Origin: JAQAZP01 sp032127265
GTDB lineage: Bacteria > Acidobacteriota > JAQAZP01
Assembly: GCA_032127265.1 (NCBI GenBank)
Contig: JAQAZP010000027.1
Location: 1-64,000 of the forward strand
Direction of reading: 5' to 3'
DNA length: 64,000 nucleotides
Below the pieces are notes generated by a model. That model saw only the letters and a list, made by a program, of their open reading frames with translations, had not been told where the DNA came from and made no database searches. Every line of letters starts with the position of its first letter. Positions within the stretch are counted from its first letter, which is position 1. A program made the translations under genes and the position numbers. Shown here piece by piece: positions 43,789-52,785 of the stretch.

Positions 43789-44877
43789 ATGCGCTCTTTC
43801 CTGATCCTCATCCCCATCGGCATCTTTTTCCTGATGCACCTCTTTGCCGGCTGGCGGCTGAGCAGCCTCTTCGAGCAGGCCTTCCGCTGGAAACCACTGC
43901 TGCTCTGGTTCACGGCGGTGCTGCTCAACGTGGTGCTGGTGCTGACCATCACCATGCGCGGCGGCTGGAACCCGCTGATCCGCGCCTGGCGGGTGGCCAC
44001 CGAGACCTACCTCGGCCTGCTTTTCATCCTCTTCTCCGTGCTGCTCGCCTGGGGCCTCGTCCAGTGGTCCGTGGGGTTCTGGCGGCCCATCCCCGGTCCG
44101 GTTTCCCGCTGGGCGGTCTTCGCCGTCACCGCGGTCTACGTGGTCGCCGCCCTGGTTAACGCGATGACGGTGCGGGTCAGGACCGTGGAACTGACCTCGC
44201 CGAAACTCACCGCCCCGCTGACCCTGGTCCAGATCAGCGACCTGCACCTCGGCCCGGTGCACGGCGCCGGATACGTCAACCGGCTGGTGGAGCTGGCCAA
44301 TTCGGTGAACCCCGACCTGGTGCTGGTCACCGGCGACCTGCTGGAGCGGGGTGTCCAGCCCGAAATGCTGCGGGGCTTCAACGGCCTGAACGCGCCGGGA
44401 TATTTCATCTGGGGCAACCACGACAAGTTCCTGCCCCGGCGCGAAGCGCTGGACCTGCTCGCCGTCACCCCCTTCACCCTGCTGGAGGACGAAGTGGTTC
44501 AGGTGGACGGCCGGCTGCAGCTGGTGGGGCTGGACTACCCCGGTTTCGAGGGGGAGCGCAAGGAAGGGGACGTGCTCGGCCGGCTGCCGATCAGCGAGGG
44601 CCCGTTCACCATCCTGCTCTCCCACGCCCCGCTCGATTTCCCGCACTGGGAGCGCTACCCCATCGACCTCGAACTTTCGGGGCACACCCACGCGGGGCAG
44701 ATCATCCCCTTCAACCTGGTGGTCCGGCTGCGCTATCGGCTGCTCTCCGGGCTCTACCGGGAGGGTGGGAAAGCCACCTATGTCTCGCCGGGCACCGGCA
44801 CCTGGGGGCCGCCGCTCAGGTTGGGGACGCGCAACGAAGTGACCTGCATCAAACTGCTGCCTGAAGGGGGTGAGTGA
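43789..44877 (+). CDS. Membrane-anchored metallophosphoesterase in the nickel operon
   Basis: This 362-residue protein has four or five N-terminal hydrophobic helices (about 1-125). A calcineurin-like phosphoesterase domain follows with all metal-site motifs: QISDLHLG, VTGDLLERG, WGNHDKF, LLSHAPLDF and SGHTHAGQ. Homologues of this YaeI/YkoQ type are predicted phosphodiesterases acting on lipid-linked or nucleotide substrates at the membrane face. Its place between nikO and nikR, with a one-base-type stop/start junction to nikR, implies nickel-controlled expression. A role in nickel homeostasis is not established. Confidence 0.85.
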   Translation: MRSFLILIPIGIFFLMHLFAGWRLSSLFEQAFRWKPLLLWFTAVLLNVVLVLTITMRGGWNPLIRAWRVATETYLGLLFILFSVLLAWGLVQWSVGFWRPIPGPVSRWAVFAVTAVYVVAALVNAMTVRVRTVELTSPKLTAPLTLVQISDLHLGPVHGAGYVNRLVELANSVNPDLVLVTGDLLERGVQPEMLRGFNGLNAPGYFIWGNHDKFLPRREALDLLAVTPFTLLEDEVVQVDGRLQLVGLDYPGFEGERKEGDVLGRLPISEGPFTILLSHAPLDFPHWERYPIDLELSGHTHAGQIIPFNLVVRLRYRLLSGLYREGGKATYVSPGTGTWGPPLRLGTRNEVTCIKLLPEGGE

Positions 44878-45299
44878 TGAACACCAGTGACAGCGCGATC
44901 CGGTTCAGCGTATCGCTTCCCGGGAAGCTCCTCGGCGAGCTGGACCGCCGGGTGGTCAGCCGGGGGTACGCTTCGCGGTCGGAACTGGTCCGCGACCTGA
45001 TCCGGGAAAAGATCGTCGAGGAGAAGTGGGAGGACGAGGGCCAGGACGTGGTGGGGGTGCTGGTGATCGTCTTCGACCACCATCAAAAAGACCTGGCGGA
45101 GAAGGTGATCCATGCCCAGCACCAGCACCACGTGAACATCCTCTGCTCGACCCACGTGCACATGGATCACCACAATTGCCTGGAGACGATCATCATCAAG
45201 GGCCGCCCGCCGGAAATCGAGAAGATCGCCATCGAGATCGGGGGCCTGCGCGGGGTCCGCTTTGCCCGGCTGACCCGGGCTTCGCGGGTGGAGTTCTAG
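44877..45299 (+). CDS. nikR: NikR nickel-responsive regulator
   Basis: This 140-residue ribbon-helix-helix/ACT protein has an N-terminal DNA-binding part (IRFSVSLPGKLLGELD, YASRSELVRDLIREK). The C-terminal nickel-binding ACT domain carries the canonical ligands in QHQHHVNILCSTHVH and HHNCLE (His, His-x-His and Cys). A GTG one codon earlier is an alternative start. It represses nickel uptake when nickel is abundant. The operator at 41194-41220 fits negative autoregulation of the whole operon. It is convergent with a frameshifted hydrolase gene. Confidence 0.95.
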   Translation: MNTSDSAIRFSVSLPGKLLGELDRRVVSRGYASRSELVRDLIREKIVEEKWEDEGQDVVGVLVIVFDHHQKDLAEKVIHAQHQHHVNILCSTHVHMDHHNCLETIIIKGRPPEIEKIAIEIGGLRGVRFARLTRASRVEF

Positions 45300-45342
45300 T
45301 CGACCTGGAAGAAACCTTCATCTTCGCCAACCCGGACGCGGG

Positions 45343-46318
45343 TCAGAGAAACCGCACCGCCACCTTTTCCGACCAGTAGAGCCCTTCCCCGTTGAACTCC
45401 ACGAAACCCACGTGGCCCCCGAATTCCGGCAGCAGCAGGGTCACCATCGGGTTGGCCGCGGCTTCCTCCACCGGGTAGCATTGCGGGGAAAGTATCGGAT
45501 CGTTTTTGGCGCTGACGATCAGGGTCGGGACGGTGATCCCCGGGGATGTGTGGTTTGCAGCTGCAGCGCGCCCAGTAGTCCTCGGCATCACGGAAGCCGT
45601 GAACCGGTGCGGTATAGCGATCATCGAATCCCTGAAAATCCTTGATCCGGCCGTAACCCCGGTCGTCGATCCGGCCGGGGAATTGTTCCATCTTCCAGCG
45701 CACCTTGCGGTGCAGATCCACCAGGAATCGTTTCATATACATCCGGTTCGACCAGCGGGTCATCTTTTCGGCGCCTGATTTCAGGTCACAGGGGACCGAG
45801 AAGGCCACCGCCTTCCTGACCAGCGGGTCGATCCGCTCTCCCTGCCGGCCGAGATGCAGCAGGGTGATATTGCCCCCGAGGCTGAAGCCCAGCAGCGCCA
45901 CCTCGTCGTAGCTCCCGGTCTGTTTCACCCGGTCGATCACCCGCTGCAGGTCGTCGGTGCTACCGTTGTGGTAGAGGCGGAAGGTCCGGTTCGGCTCGCC
46001 GCTGCAGGAGCGCTGGTTCCAGGACAGGGTGTCCCAGCCGGCACGGTTCAGCGCCCGGACCATGCCCAGCACGTAGGCGCGGTGCGAGTGGCCTTCCAGC
46101 CCGTGGGAGATGATCGCCAACCGGCGGCTGCAGCCGGTCTCCGACCAGTCGAGATCGAGGAAGTCGCCGTCGTCGGTCTCCAGCCGCTCCCGGCGGTAGT
46201 GCTCGGGAGCGAGGCGGCGGAAGAGGGTGGGATAGACCGTCTGCAGGTGACCGTTGCCCAGCAGGCGGGGCGGTCGATAGTCAGGGAATTGGACGGCCGT
46301 TGTATCCGCGGTGTTCAT
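45343..46318 (-). pseudogene. YheT-like alpha/beta hydrolase interrupted by a one-base frameshift
   Basis: The N-terminal frame from ATG 46318 reads PPRLLGNGHLQTVYPTLF, ISHGLEGHSHRAYVLGM, WNQRSCSGEPN and the nucleophile elbow LLGFSLGGNITL. This is typical of the YheT/Est family. At the GGGG run at 45542-45545 (minus CCCC) the frame changes. The correct continuation (TVPTLIVSAKNDPILSP, with the acid Asp, then PEFGGHVGFVE with the catalytic His) is in another frame to 45343. Removing one base of the CCCCGGGG tract would restore a normal protein of about 325 residues. It may be a sequencing error or a recent, revertible mutation. Confidence 0.85.
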
Positions 46319-46433
46319 CGTTGCCCGATCGGTGCATGGTGACGTGGAGCCCGGACGGCTCGATGATGCGGCTTCACGCGTTCTGGCAATCGTATTATGC
46401 AACGATCGGGTTCGGCGGGAAAGTGCGGGCGGG

Positions 46434-47810
46434 TCAGTTTCCCGCGCGAGCCACCATAGCTCCAGGAGTCCCTACCTTGACCGAGACCGGGCCGTGGAGG
46501 GTGCCGTCACCGGCAAAGTTGACGTCCTCCAGCTTGTAATAGTAGGTCCGTCCGGCGGTCACCCGGTTGTCGGTGAACTCGTATGCCGCGCCCCAACTCA
46601 CCCCCCCCTCAGCCGGGATCAGTTGCTTGTTTATCCGCTTGTACTGCCCTTCTTTCGTTTCGCAGCGCCAGATATTGAAGCCGGCGTTGTCCAGTTCGGC
46701 GGCGGTCTCCCATTCCAGCAGAACCCCGGCGGCGGAAGACCTGGCCGTGAAGGACGTCAGCTCCACCAGCGTGGTCAGCCCCAGCTGGACGATGGTCACC
46801 GCGTAGTGGGTCATGCCGGAGTAGCTGCCGCCCCAGGTCATGGTGTGGGTGCCGTAGTCCCAGGTGTCGTTGATGTACATCAGCTGGCCCGAGGTGTCGT
46901 CGTAGCCCACGCCCACCATGGTGTGACCGGTCACGTGGATCATCACCGGCCGGCCGGCGTCGATCTCGGCCATATACTGGGCCCAGGTGAACCCCTGGGT
47001 GTTGCCTTCGTAGCCGTAGATATACTGGTTGAACATCGTGTCCACGCTGTAGCCCCGCGATTCGTAAAAGAGCTTAATGCCATACCCTCCGTCATGAATG
47101 TGAATGCCGTAAAATTCCATCTGGGCGGCGGGGAGCGGGGCGCCATCGGTGAAGTTGTAGAAGGTGGTGCCGCCGTCCACATTGAATCCCTCGGCGGAAA
47201 ACCACTTGTTCGTCTTCATGTAGTCGCCGGTACAGCCTTCCGCGGTGTGCTCGGTCCAGTTTCCGTCGTACGGGTCGGGGCCCGGCTGGTTGTAGTAATT
47301 CCAGTAATCGTCCACGTGACCGAGGGAAGCCCGGCCGTCCAGACCGCTGTGCGTGGCGCTCAACGGGCACTGGGCCCGGGTGTCGCCGTTGCCGTCCACC
47401 CAGGTGGGCCAGGAACTGTTGTCGATCGGCATGATCCCGCCATTGGTCGGCCCGGTGTAGATGTCGGGGTAGGCGATGCGGTCGTAGTAGGCGGCGATCA
47501 TCGCCGCCGAAGTGGCCGAGCAGCCGAAGGACCAGCTGTAGGCCGGGACGGAAAGGGTGACCAGTCCACGGTGGGCGTTCGATTCGGGAAGCTGAACCGT
47601 GGGGCGGTGATAGCCGGCCGGCGGCTCGGGCGGACCGTTGATCACCGACCGGTCGATGCTCGCCATGCCGTCATCGATCATGGTCTCCATGGAAAACCAC
47701 GGGTCGACAGGTGTTCCCGGCCCGTTGTCCGGGCCGGCGAATCCGGCCGCACATAATGGCAGAATGAAGAGGATCAGCGTTGTCACTCGCCGGATCGGTT
47801 TCCTGTTCAT
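46434..47810 (-). CDS. Secreted C39-like cysteine peptidase with C-terminal adhesive/Fn3-like domain
   Basis: This 458-residue protein has a signal peptide (TTLILFILPLCAAGFA). The papain-like domain has the cysteine in YSWSFGCSATSAAMIAAYYD (about 97), the histidine in HVTGHTMVGVGYD (about 295) and an Asn/Asp in YINDTWDYG, the order expected for Peptidase_C39_2 family enzymes. After about residue 355 there is an Fn3-like region (LLEWETAAELDNAGFNIWR, AGRTYYYKLEDVN) common in deltaproteobacterial secreted proteins. No anchor is seen. GGGGAGAAC lies before the ATG. It probably acts outside the cell on proteins. Confidence 0.82.
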   Translation of the reverse strand: MNRKPIRRVTTLILFILPLCAAGFAGPDNGPGTPVDPWFSMETMIDDGMASIDRSVINGPPEPPAGYHRPTVQLPESNAHRGLVTLSVPAYSWSFGCSATSAAMIAAYYDRIAYPDIYTGPTNGGIMPIDNSSWPTWVDGNGDTRAQCPLSATHSGLDGRASLGHVDDYWNYYNQPGPDPYDGNWTEHTAEGCTGDYMKTNKWFSAEGFNVDGGTTFYNFTDGAPLPAAQMEFYGIHIHDGGYGIKLFYESRGYSVDTMFNQYIYGYEGNTQGFTWAQYMAEIDAGRPVMIHVTGHTMVGVGYDDTSGQLMYINDTWDYGTHTMTWGGSYSGMTHYAVTIVQLGLTTLVELTSFTARSSAAGVLLEWETAAELDNAGFNIWRCETKEGQYKRINKQLIPAEGGVSWGAAYEFTDNRVTAGRTYYYKLEDVNFAGDGTLHGPVSVKVGTPGAMVARAGN

Positions 47811-47932
47811 TGTTCTCCCCTTCTCGTCGTTTTTTTTGTGTCAAGGGATACTTATGTCCCTTCACAGAAACTATCGACAGGAAATGGGAAATGGTTTAGC
47901 GTTTCGTGGAGTTTTACAGATTGGCGGCATTC

Positions 47933-49084
47933 TCAGACCGGAGGCCGGTTGTTCTCGCCATACCCGGTCAGTTCAGCGTACCCGCGGCCCACGGGAGGCG
48001 AGCCGGGATCAGCGCCGGCGGGGTGCACGGTCACCGCTCCCTCCCAGTAGGCCAGACCCGAACGGCGGCTGACATTTTCCTGGTTCGGGATGATCGGGGC
48101 GATGGTCAGGCGCAGTGTGCCGGGTCCACCCTGGTCATCCATTATCAGCTCCCAGCCCGAGGGGTAGGAGATGCCGGTCTCCGGGCTCTCCCAGTTGCCG
48201 GTGGCCTTCAGCTCCCAATCTTTACTCATCTCGAGGTAGACGGGATCGCCCTGCGCCGGGATCATGGTCCCCCGGCCAAAGGCCGGTGTGCCGTCGCTGT
48301 TGCGCAGCTGGTAGAGCATCAGCTCGCGGCCGTCCTCCAGCTGGATCGAGAACCAGTCCCAGCCGGTCTGGCTGCCGGTCAGTTCGCTGCTGAAAAACTC
48401 GCGGTCCATCCAGCTGGCGCCGTTGACCTCCAGCGATGCGCCGCCGCTGCTGATGGCGCCCCTGGTCGCCATCCGGGTGAAGCTGTAGTAATAACTGGCC
48501 GCGCCGGGGTTCTCCCCCTTGCGGCTCACGCCGCCCGGTCCCTGGAAGACCATCGGCTTCTCCGCCGTGACCAGCAGCTCCAGAGCCATCTCCTGCCGGC
48601 GGTCCTCCATTCGGATCCTGAAACCATCCCCCTCCGCGTCCAGCGACCACCAGGCCGAGGTTCCGGCGGGGCCCATACAGGTTGCGATCTCCGCGCCCGA
48701 AGCACCGCCGAAACCGCCGAAGAGCGGTGAGTCCCGCCAGAGCACTTCGCTGAACCAGTGCTTGCCGTTGGCCGCGTCGGTGATCGAGGCGTGACCCATG
48801 ATCAGGCCGCCGGCGGCCCAGAGCGAATCCAGGTTCGGCCGCTCGGGCAGCAGTCCCACCCGGAAAAAGGTGAACTGGTAGCCGAAGCGCCGGCCGGGAT
48901 CGTCAGCCGCCTCCAACTGTCCGGTGAGATACCACCACTCGGTCTTGTACTCCGGGTGGGACCGGTGGTCGGCAGGGAAGGACCACTGGCGGCCGGCGGG
49001 GGTCACCGGGGCCCAGTCACCTGCGTTCGATGACGCGGACAACAGGAGCAGGATGATCAATACGCTGGTGTACCGTCTACGCAT
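47933..49084 (-). CDS. AttH/CrtC-like lipocalin-fold secreted protein
   Basis: This 383-residue protein has a signal peptide (SVLIILLLLSASSNA). The family signature HPEYKTEWWYLTGQL is followed by FGYQFTFFRVGL, MGHASITDAANGKHWFSE, SYYYSFTRMATRG and ASWMDREFFSS with WDWFSIQLEDGRELMLYQLR. These are the AttH/hydroxyneurosporene-synthase-like (lipocalin pair) hallmarks. It is the third gene of an operon with a FtsX-type permease and an ABC ATPase, with one base between the permease stop and its ATG, as in attEFGH systems. Presumed role: periplasmic lipid-binding or -modifying partner of the exporter. Confidence 0.85.
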   Translation of the reverse strand: MRRRYTSVLIILLLLSASSNAGDWAPVTPAGRQWSFPADHRSHPEYKTEWWYLTGQLEAADDPGRRFGYQFTFFRVGLLPERPNLDSLWAAGGLIMGHASITDAANGKHWFSEVLWRDSPLFGGFGGASGAEIATCMGPAGTSAWWSLDAEGDGFRIRMEDRRQEMALELLVTAEKPMVFQGPGGVSRKGENPGAASYYYSFTRMATRGAISSGGASLEVNGASWMDREFFSSELTGSQTGWDWFSIQLEDGRELMLYQLRNSDGTPAFGRGTMIPAQGDPVYLEMSKDWELKATGNWESPETGISYPSGWELIMDDQGGPGTLRLTIAPIIPNQENVSRRSGLAYWEGAVTVHPAGADPGSPPVGRGYAELTGYGENNRPPV

Positions 49085-49085
49085 C

Positions 49086-51641
49086 CTACAGATCCTCCCG
49101 GCTCAGTTCCCGGGCCGGTGTCCGGCTGCCGCGCAGCGCGGGATACACACTGGCGGCCAGGGCCGCGGCCATGATGCCCGCGGCCTGGCGCAGCAGGGCC
49201 GGCCAGGGCCAGTGGGGCTGGATGGTCCAGCCGAAGTAGGCCGGGTTGATGACGTAGATCAGGATCAGGGCCAGCAGCACTCCTCCCGCGGCGCCGAGCA
49301 GGGTGCCGAGGAGCCCGGCGGCCAGGCCCTCGCCGAGAAAGAGGCGGAAGATCTGTCCCCGCCCGGCGCCCAGGCAGCGGTAGAGGGCCAGTTCGGAGAT
49401 CCGTTCCCGGGCCTGGACCAGCAGGCTCAGGGCGATGCCGCAGGCCGCGGTGAGCAGGGCCATCACCTGGAGCAGCCGGGTCACGGCAAAGGTCTGGTCG
49501 AACAGCTGCAGCACGCCATCACGGATGTCGCGGCTGCTGCGGACCTCCAGCGGCAGCTGCTCGTAGCGTGCGCGGAGACCGTCCGCGGCTTCATCCGGAG
49601 CGAGGCCCTTCTTGAGGTAGAGCCCCACGCTGTTCACCTGGCCCGGCCCGAAGAAGCGGTCCACCGTTTGCATCGAGAAGTAGGCCATCCCGCTCTCCGT
49701 GCTGTAGTCCCGGCTCACCCCGGCAATGGTGAAGTGCACCTCGCCGTCCGGGCCGGTGATGGTCAGCGTGTCACCCGGACCCAGACCGGTCTTGAGGGCC
49801 AGCGGTTCGGTGATGATTGTCGCGTCTTCGTCCCGCACCCGGCGCAGCGCCTCCCGCGAGTCGCCGCTTTTCAGCGGCAGGATGTAGTCGCTGTTCTCCA
49901 GGTCGAAGCTTATCCCGCTGAGCATGATCTTCCGCTCACCGGACATCACCGGGAACCGGCGCAGCAGGGCCGACGAGCGCACGCCGGGCAGGGTGGTCAA
50001 CTCTTCGACCAGCCCGGGGGTGAGAAAGGCCTCGCGGCCGGCGCGGGTCCAGGACTTCGTGCTGACGTAGATGTCGGCCCGCACGTAGCCGGCGATCCAG
50101 GTTTCCAGGGTGGCGCGGAAGGAACCGATGAGCAGCGTCACCCCCACCAGCATGCAGACGGCGATGCCCAGGGCGGCCACGGCCACCGAGCTGGTGCCCA
50201 GCCGCAGCAGGAGGTTGCGGGCGCTGTAGGCCAGGCCGAGACGGCGGACCCTGATCGGGCGGCAGACCAGGCGGATGATCAGCGGGGTGAGCAGGGGGAA
50301 GGCCACCAGGATCATGAGGCCCAGGGAGAACCCGCCCCAGCGAACGGTGCGGCCGTAGAAGCCGTAAAAGGCGAGGGCCGCAACCCCCACCGCCAGGGCG
50401 GTGAACGCCATCCGCGGGGCCAGGCGGTCGGCCCGCTGGTGCAGGGTGAAGGCGGAGAGCAGCGTTCGGGTGTCCTTGCGGGCCATGTCCAGCGACGGCT
50501 GGAGGGCCCCGGCCAGCGCCCCGCCCACGCCGATGAGCAGCGCGAGAACAACCAGGTCCGCCGGCACCCGGAGCCGCTCGATCTCTTCCAGCAGGTAGAT
50601 GTTGGTCAGCGTGCCGCTCACCAGGCCCATGTTGAGACGGGCGGCCAGCCAGCCCAGGGGGACGCCGATGATGGCCCCCAGCAGGCCCAGGGCGCCGGCC
50701 TCGCCGAGGATCAGCGCCAAAACCTGGGACCGGGTGCCGCCCAGGGAACGGATCAGCCCGAACTCCGCCCGCCTTCTGACCAGTGTGGCCCGCACACTGC
50801 CGTAGACCAGAAAGACACCGACAAAGAGGCTGATCAGGCTGAGTGCGGTGAGGTTCAAACGGAAGGCCGAGAGCAGCCCCGCCGCATTCTGTTCCCGCTG
50901 CTCCGGAGTGAGCACTTGCACCGCCGGACCGAGGGCGGCGGTCAGCAGCCGGCGCATCTCTTCCAGGTCCCGGCCCTTGTCGATCTTCAGGTCCACCTGG
51001 TGCAGTTCTCCCCGGCGCCCCAGCAGCGACTGGGCCTGGGCGATGTCCATCACCGCCAGCTTGCGCGGAGCCAGCGGCGTGTGGCGGCGGAAGTCCACCA
51101 GGGCGCCGATATGCAAATCGGCCAGACGGCTGCCGCTGCTCACGGTGACCGTGTCGCCCACCGACCAGCCCATCTCTTCAGCCAGGGCCGGGGAGACGGC
51201 CACCCAGCCGGGCCGATAGAGGAAGGCGGCGAGGGCGTCTGTTCCATGGGCGTTTCCGTCGCCCGCTCCGTCCCCGCTGACCAGGGGCAGACGGCCGGCG
51301 GCAAAGAGGTCGAGACCGGCCACTTCGAGGAACAGGCCCGGATGTCCTTCCACGGCCACGTCGATGCGGTAGATCGGCCAGGCTTCACTCACCCCGGCCG
51401 TGGCCAGCACCTTGGGATAGAAGGTTTCGGGCAGGGTGGGGGTACGGCCGGTGACGCTCAGGTCGGCATCGCCGCTGAGCGACTGCACGCTGCCGGAAAA
51501 GGCGGCCAGTGAATTGCGGTTGAGCAACTGGATGGAGAAGACCGAGGCCACGCCCAGGGCCACGCCCAGCACGGCGAGCAGCGTCAGGCTGCGGCCGTGC
51601 TTCAGGCGGCTGGCCAGGGTTCTCTGGAGGTAGGCGATCAC
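49086..51641 (-). CDS. FtsX/MacB-type ABC permease (AttFG-like)
   Basis: This 851-residue permease has two repeated FtsX halves: an N-terminal helix (SLTLLAVLGVALGVASVFSIQLL), a large periplasmic domain, three helices (about 255-375), two more central helices, a second periplasmic domain and three C-terminal helices. ELALYRCLGAGRGQIFRLFL and FGLIRSLGGTRSQVLALIL are the coupling-helix segments typical of the family. Such proteins extract lipids or lipoproteins from the inner membrane or act as mechanotransmission machines. It overlaps the ATPase gene by four bases and is followed by the AttH-like gene. Confidence 0.88.
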   Translation of the reverse strand: MIAYLQRTLASRLKHGRSLTLLAVLGVALGVASVFSIQLLNRNSLAAFSGSVQSLSGDADLSVTGRTPTLPETFYPKVLATAGVSEAWPIYRIDVAVEGHPGLFLEVAGLDLFAAGRLPLVSGDGAGDGNAHGTDALAAFLYRPGWVAVSPALAEEMGWSVGDTVTVSSGSRLADLHIGALVDFRRHTPLAPRKLAVMDIAQAQSLLGRRGELHQVDLKIDKGRDLEEMRRLLTAALGPAVQVLTPEQREQNAAGLLSAFRLNLTALSLISLFVGVFLVYGSVRATLVRRRAEFGLIRSLGGTRSQVLALILGEAGALGLLGAIIGVPLGWLAARLNMGLVSGTLTNIYLLEEIERLRVPADLVVLALLIGVGGALAGALQPSLDMARKDTRTLLSAFTLHQRADRLAPRMAFTALAVGVAALAFYGFYGRTVRWGGFSLGLMILVAFPLLTPLIIRLVCRPIRVRRLGLAYSARNLLLRLGTSSVAVAALGIAVCMLVGVTLLIGSFRATLETWIAGYVRADIYVSTKSWTRAGREAFLTPGLVEELTTLPGVRSSALLRRFPVMSGERKIMLSGISFDLENSDYILPLKSGDSREALRRVRDEDATIITEPLALKTGLGPGDTLTITGPDGEVHFTIAGVSRDYSTESGMAYFSMQTVDRFFGPGQVNSVGLYLKKGLAPDEAADGLRARYEQLPLEVRSSRDIRDGVLQLFDQTFAVTRLLQVMALLTAACGIALSLLVQARERISELALYRCLGAGRGQIFRLFLGEGLAAGLLGTLLGAAGGVLLALILIYVINPAYFGWTIQPHWPWPALLRQAAGIMAAALAASVYPALRGSRTPARELSREDL

Positions 51642-52321
51642 GGCGGCACCAGCACGCCGCTCTTCAGCTGCCGCACCTCGTCGGCCAGGCCGGCCAGCTC
51701 GCGGCTGTGGGTGACAAAGATCAGCGTGGATCCTTCTTCGCGGGCCAGGGCGAGCAGCAGGTCCATCACCTGGCGGCTGTTCTCGTCGTCGAGACTGCCG
51801 GTGGGTTCATCGGCCAGCAGCAGCCGCGGCCGGCGGACCAGGGCCCGGCAGATCGCCACCCGCTGCATCTCCCCGCCGCTCAACTGCTGCACCGGGTCGC
51901 CACTGCGGTCGGCCAGGCCCACCCGCTCCAGCAGCTCGCGGATGCGGGGCAGGGCTGCTGTGCTGGTCTGGCCGGCGATCCATTCCGGCAGGGCGACGTT
52001 GTCTTCCACGGTGAGGTGGGGCAGCAGGTGAAAGAACTGGAAAATCAGCCCCACACTTTTGCGGCGGATCAGCGTCCGTTCCTTCTCGCTGAGCCCGGCC
52101 AGGTCCCGGCCCTCGAGGATGACCCGGCCGCCGGTAGGCAGGTCGATGCCGGCCGCCAGGTTGAGCAGGGTCGACTTGCCGCTGCCGCTGCGGCCCACAA
52201 CCGCCGCCACGCTGCCGGCGGCCACCTCCAGCGAGATCTCCTTGAGCGCAGTCCTTCCCCCGCCCCCCTCGCGGGGATAGATTTTGGAAACAGCGTCGAA
52301 CTGCAGTGCCGGGGCGGTCAT
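51638..52321 (-). CDS. LolD/MacB-like ABC ATPase
   Basis: This ATPase of 227 residues has Walker A VVGRSGSGKSTLLNLAAG, Q-loop FQFFHLLPHLTVEDNV, signature QLSGGEMQRVAICRALV, Walker B LLLADEPTGSLDDEN and FVTHSREL. This is the profile of the LolD/MacB/FtsE group that drives FtsX-type permeases. ATG 52321 gives the usual N-terminus. ATG 52339 is equally possible and neither has a good Shine-Dalgarno. The frame is open further upstream into an inverted repeat, which is unlikely to be coding. It leads the attEFGH-like operon. Confidence 0.9.
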   Translation of the reverse strand: MTAPALQFDAVSKIYPREGGGGRTALKEISLEVAAGSVAAVVGRSGSGKSTLLNLAAGIDLPTGGRVILEGRDLAGLSEKERTLIRRKSVGLIFQFFHLLPHLTVEDNVALPEWIAGQTSTAALPRIRELLERVGLADRSGDPVQQLSGGEMQRVAICRALVRRPRLLLADEPTGSLDDENSRQVMDLLLALAREEGSTLIFVTHSRELAGLADEVRQLKSGVLVPP

Positions 52322-52367
52322 GGGAAGATCATATGCCATGCGGAGGCGAAACAAAACGGGGATTTCC

Positions 52368-52436
52368 GGGGACGTACATGAATTTATGACTTGTCGATCA
52401 CGCATCCGGAAAAGTCATAAATTCATGTACGTCCCC
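52368..52436. repeat. Long inverted repeat GGGGACGTACATGAATTTAT...
   Basis: The 25-base arms 52368-52392 and 52412-52436 are perfectly complementary around a 19-base loop, beginning GGGGACGTACATG and ending CATGTACGTCCCC. An extra C-G pair extends the stem outward. It is AT-richer than its surroundings and resembles RAYT-associated REP elements. It lies between the ABC ATPase start and a degenerate region. Confidence 0.9.
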
Positions 52437-52437
52437 G

Positions 52438-52781
52438 AAGGTCGAATACATCGAGGTCGCCTTCACCGACAACGTGGCGGTAAACCTCCCCGGACCGGAC
52501 ATCGCCATCTTCCAGATGGGCGGACCAAACGCCGTGCGGCGGGCCAAACCGTATGAGGGCGGATACCTGTGGGCAACTTTTCGGGACAGTGCGATCAGAT
52601 CTTCGCCGTGACCCTCCAGGAGTCCTATGCGCTCTCGATACAGGTAGCGGCCGGCATCGACGATGCGGAAGAGGGCGAGGACGGTTCAATCCAGTCGGTC
52701 AGTTCCGATCTCGAGCTGGTGGAAGATGTGGCGGCCGGCAACCAGATCGTGGGTCTCCGTTTCGGCGGCGTTCTGCGGTGA
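52438..52781 (+). pseudogene. Fragments of secreted beta-sandwich proteins
   Basis: One frame (from 52438) reads KVEYIEVAFTDNVAVNLPGPD and IAIFQMGGPN, like a C-terminal beta-sandwich of cell-surface proteins. A second frame (52569-52781) reads AVTLQESYALSIQVAAGIDD then DGSIQSVSSDLELVED and QIVGLRFGGV, resembling the N-terminal part of another sandwich domain common in marine and deltaproteobacterial secreted proteins. Neither has a start or full length and they are out of frame, so this is probably decayed sequence adjoining the inverted repeat. Confidence 0.6.
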
Positions 52782-52785
52782 GGTC

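Noticed and set aside
46311..47756. 481-codon plus-strand frame
   Set aside because: It is antisense to the C39-like peptidase, whose signal peptide and catalytic residues are clear.
48924..51512. 862-codon plus-strand open frame
   Set aside because: It lies antisense to the FtsX-like permease and AttH-like genes, has a Gln/Gly/Pro/His-rich composition without domains, and arises from high GC.
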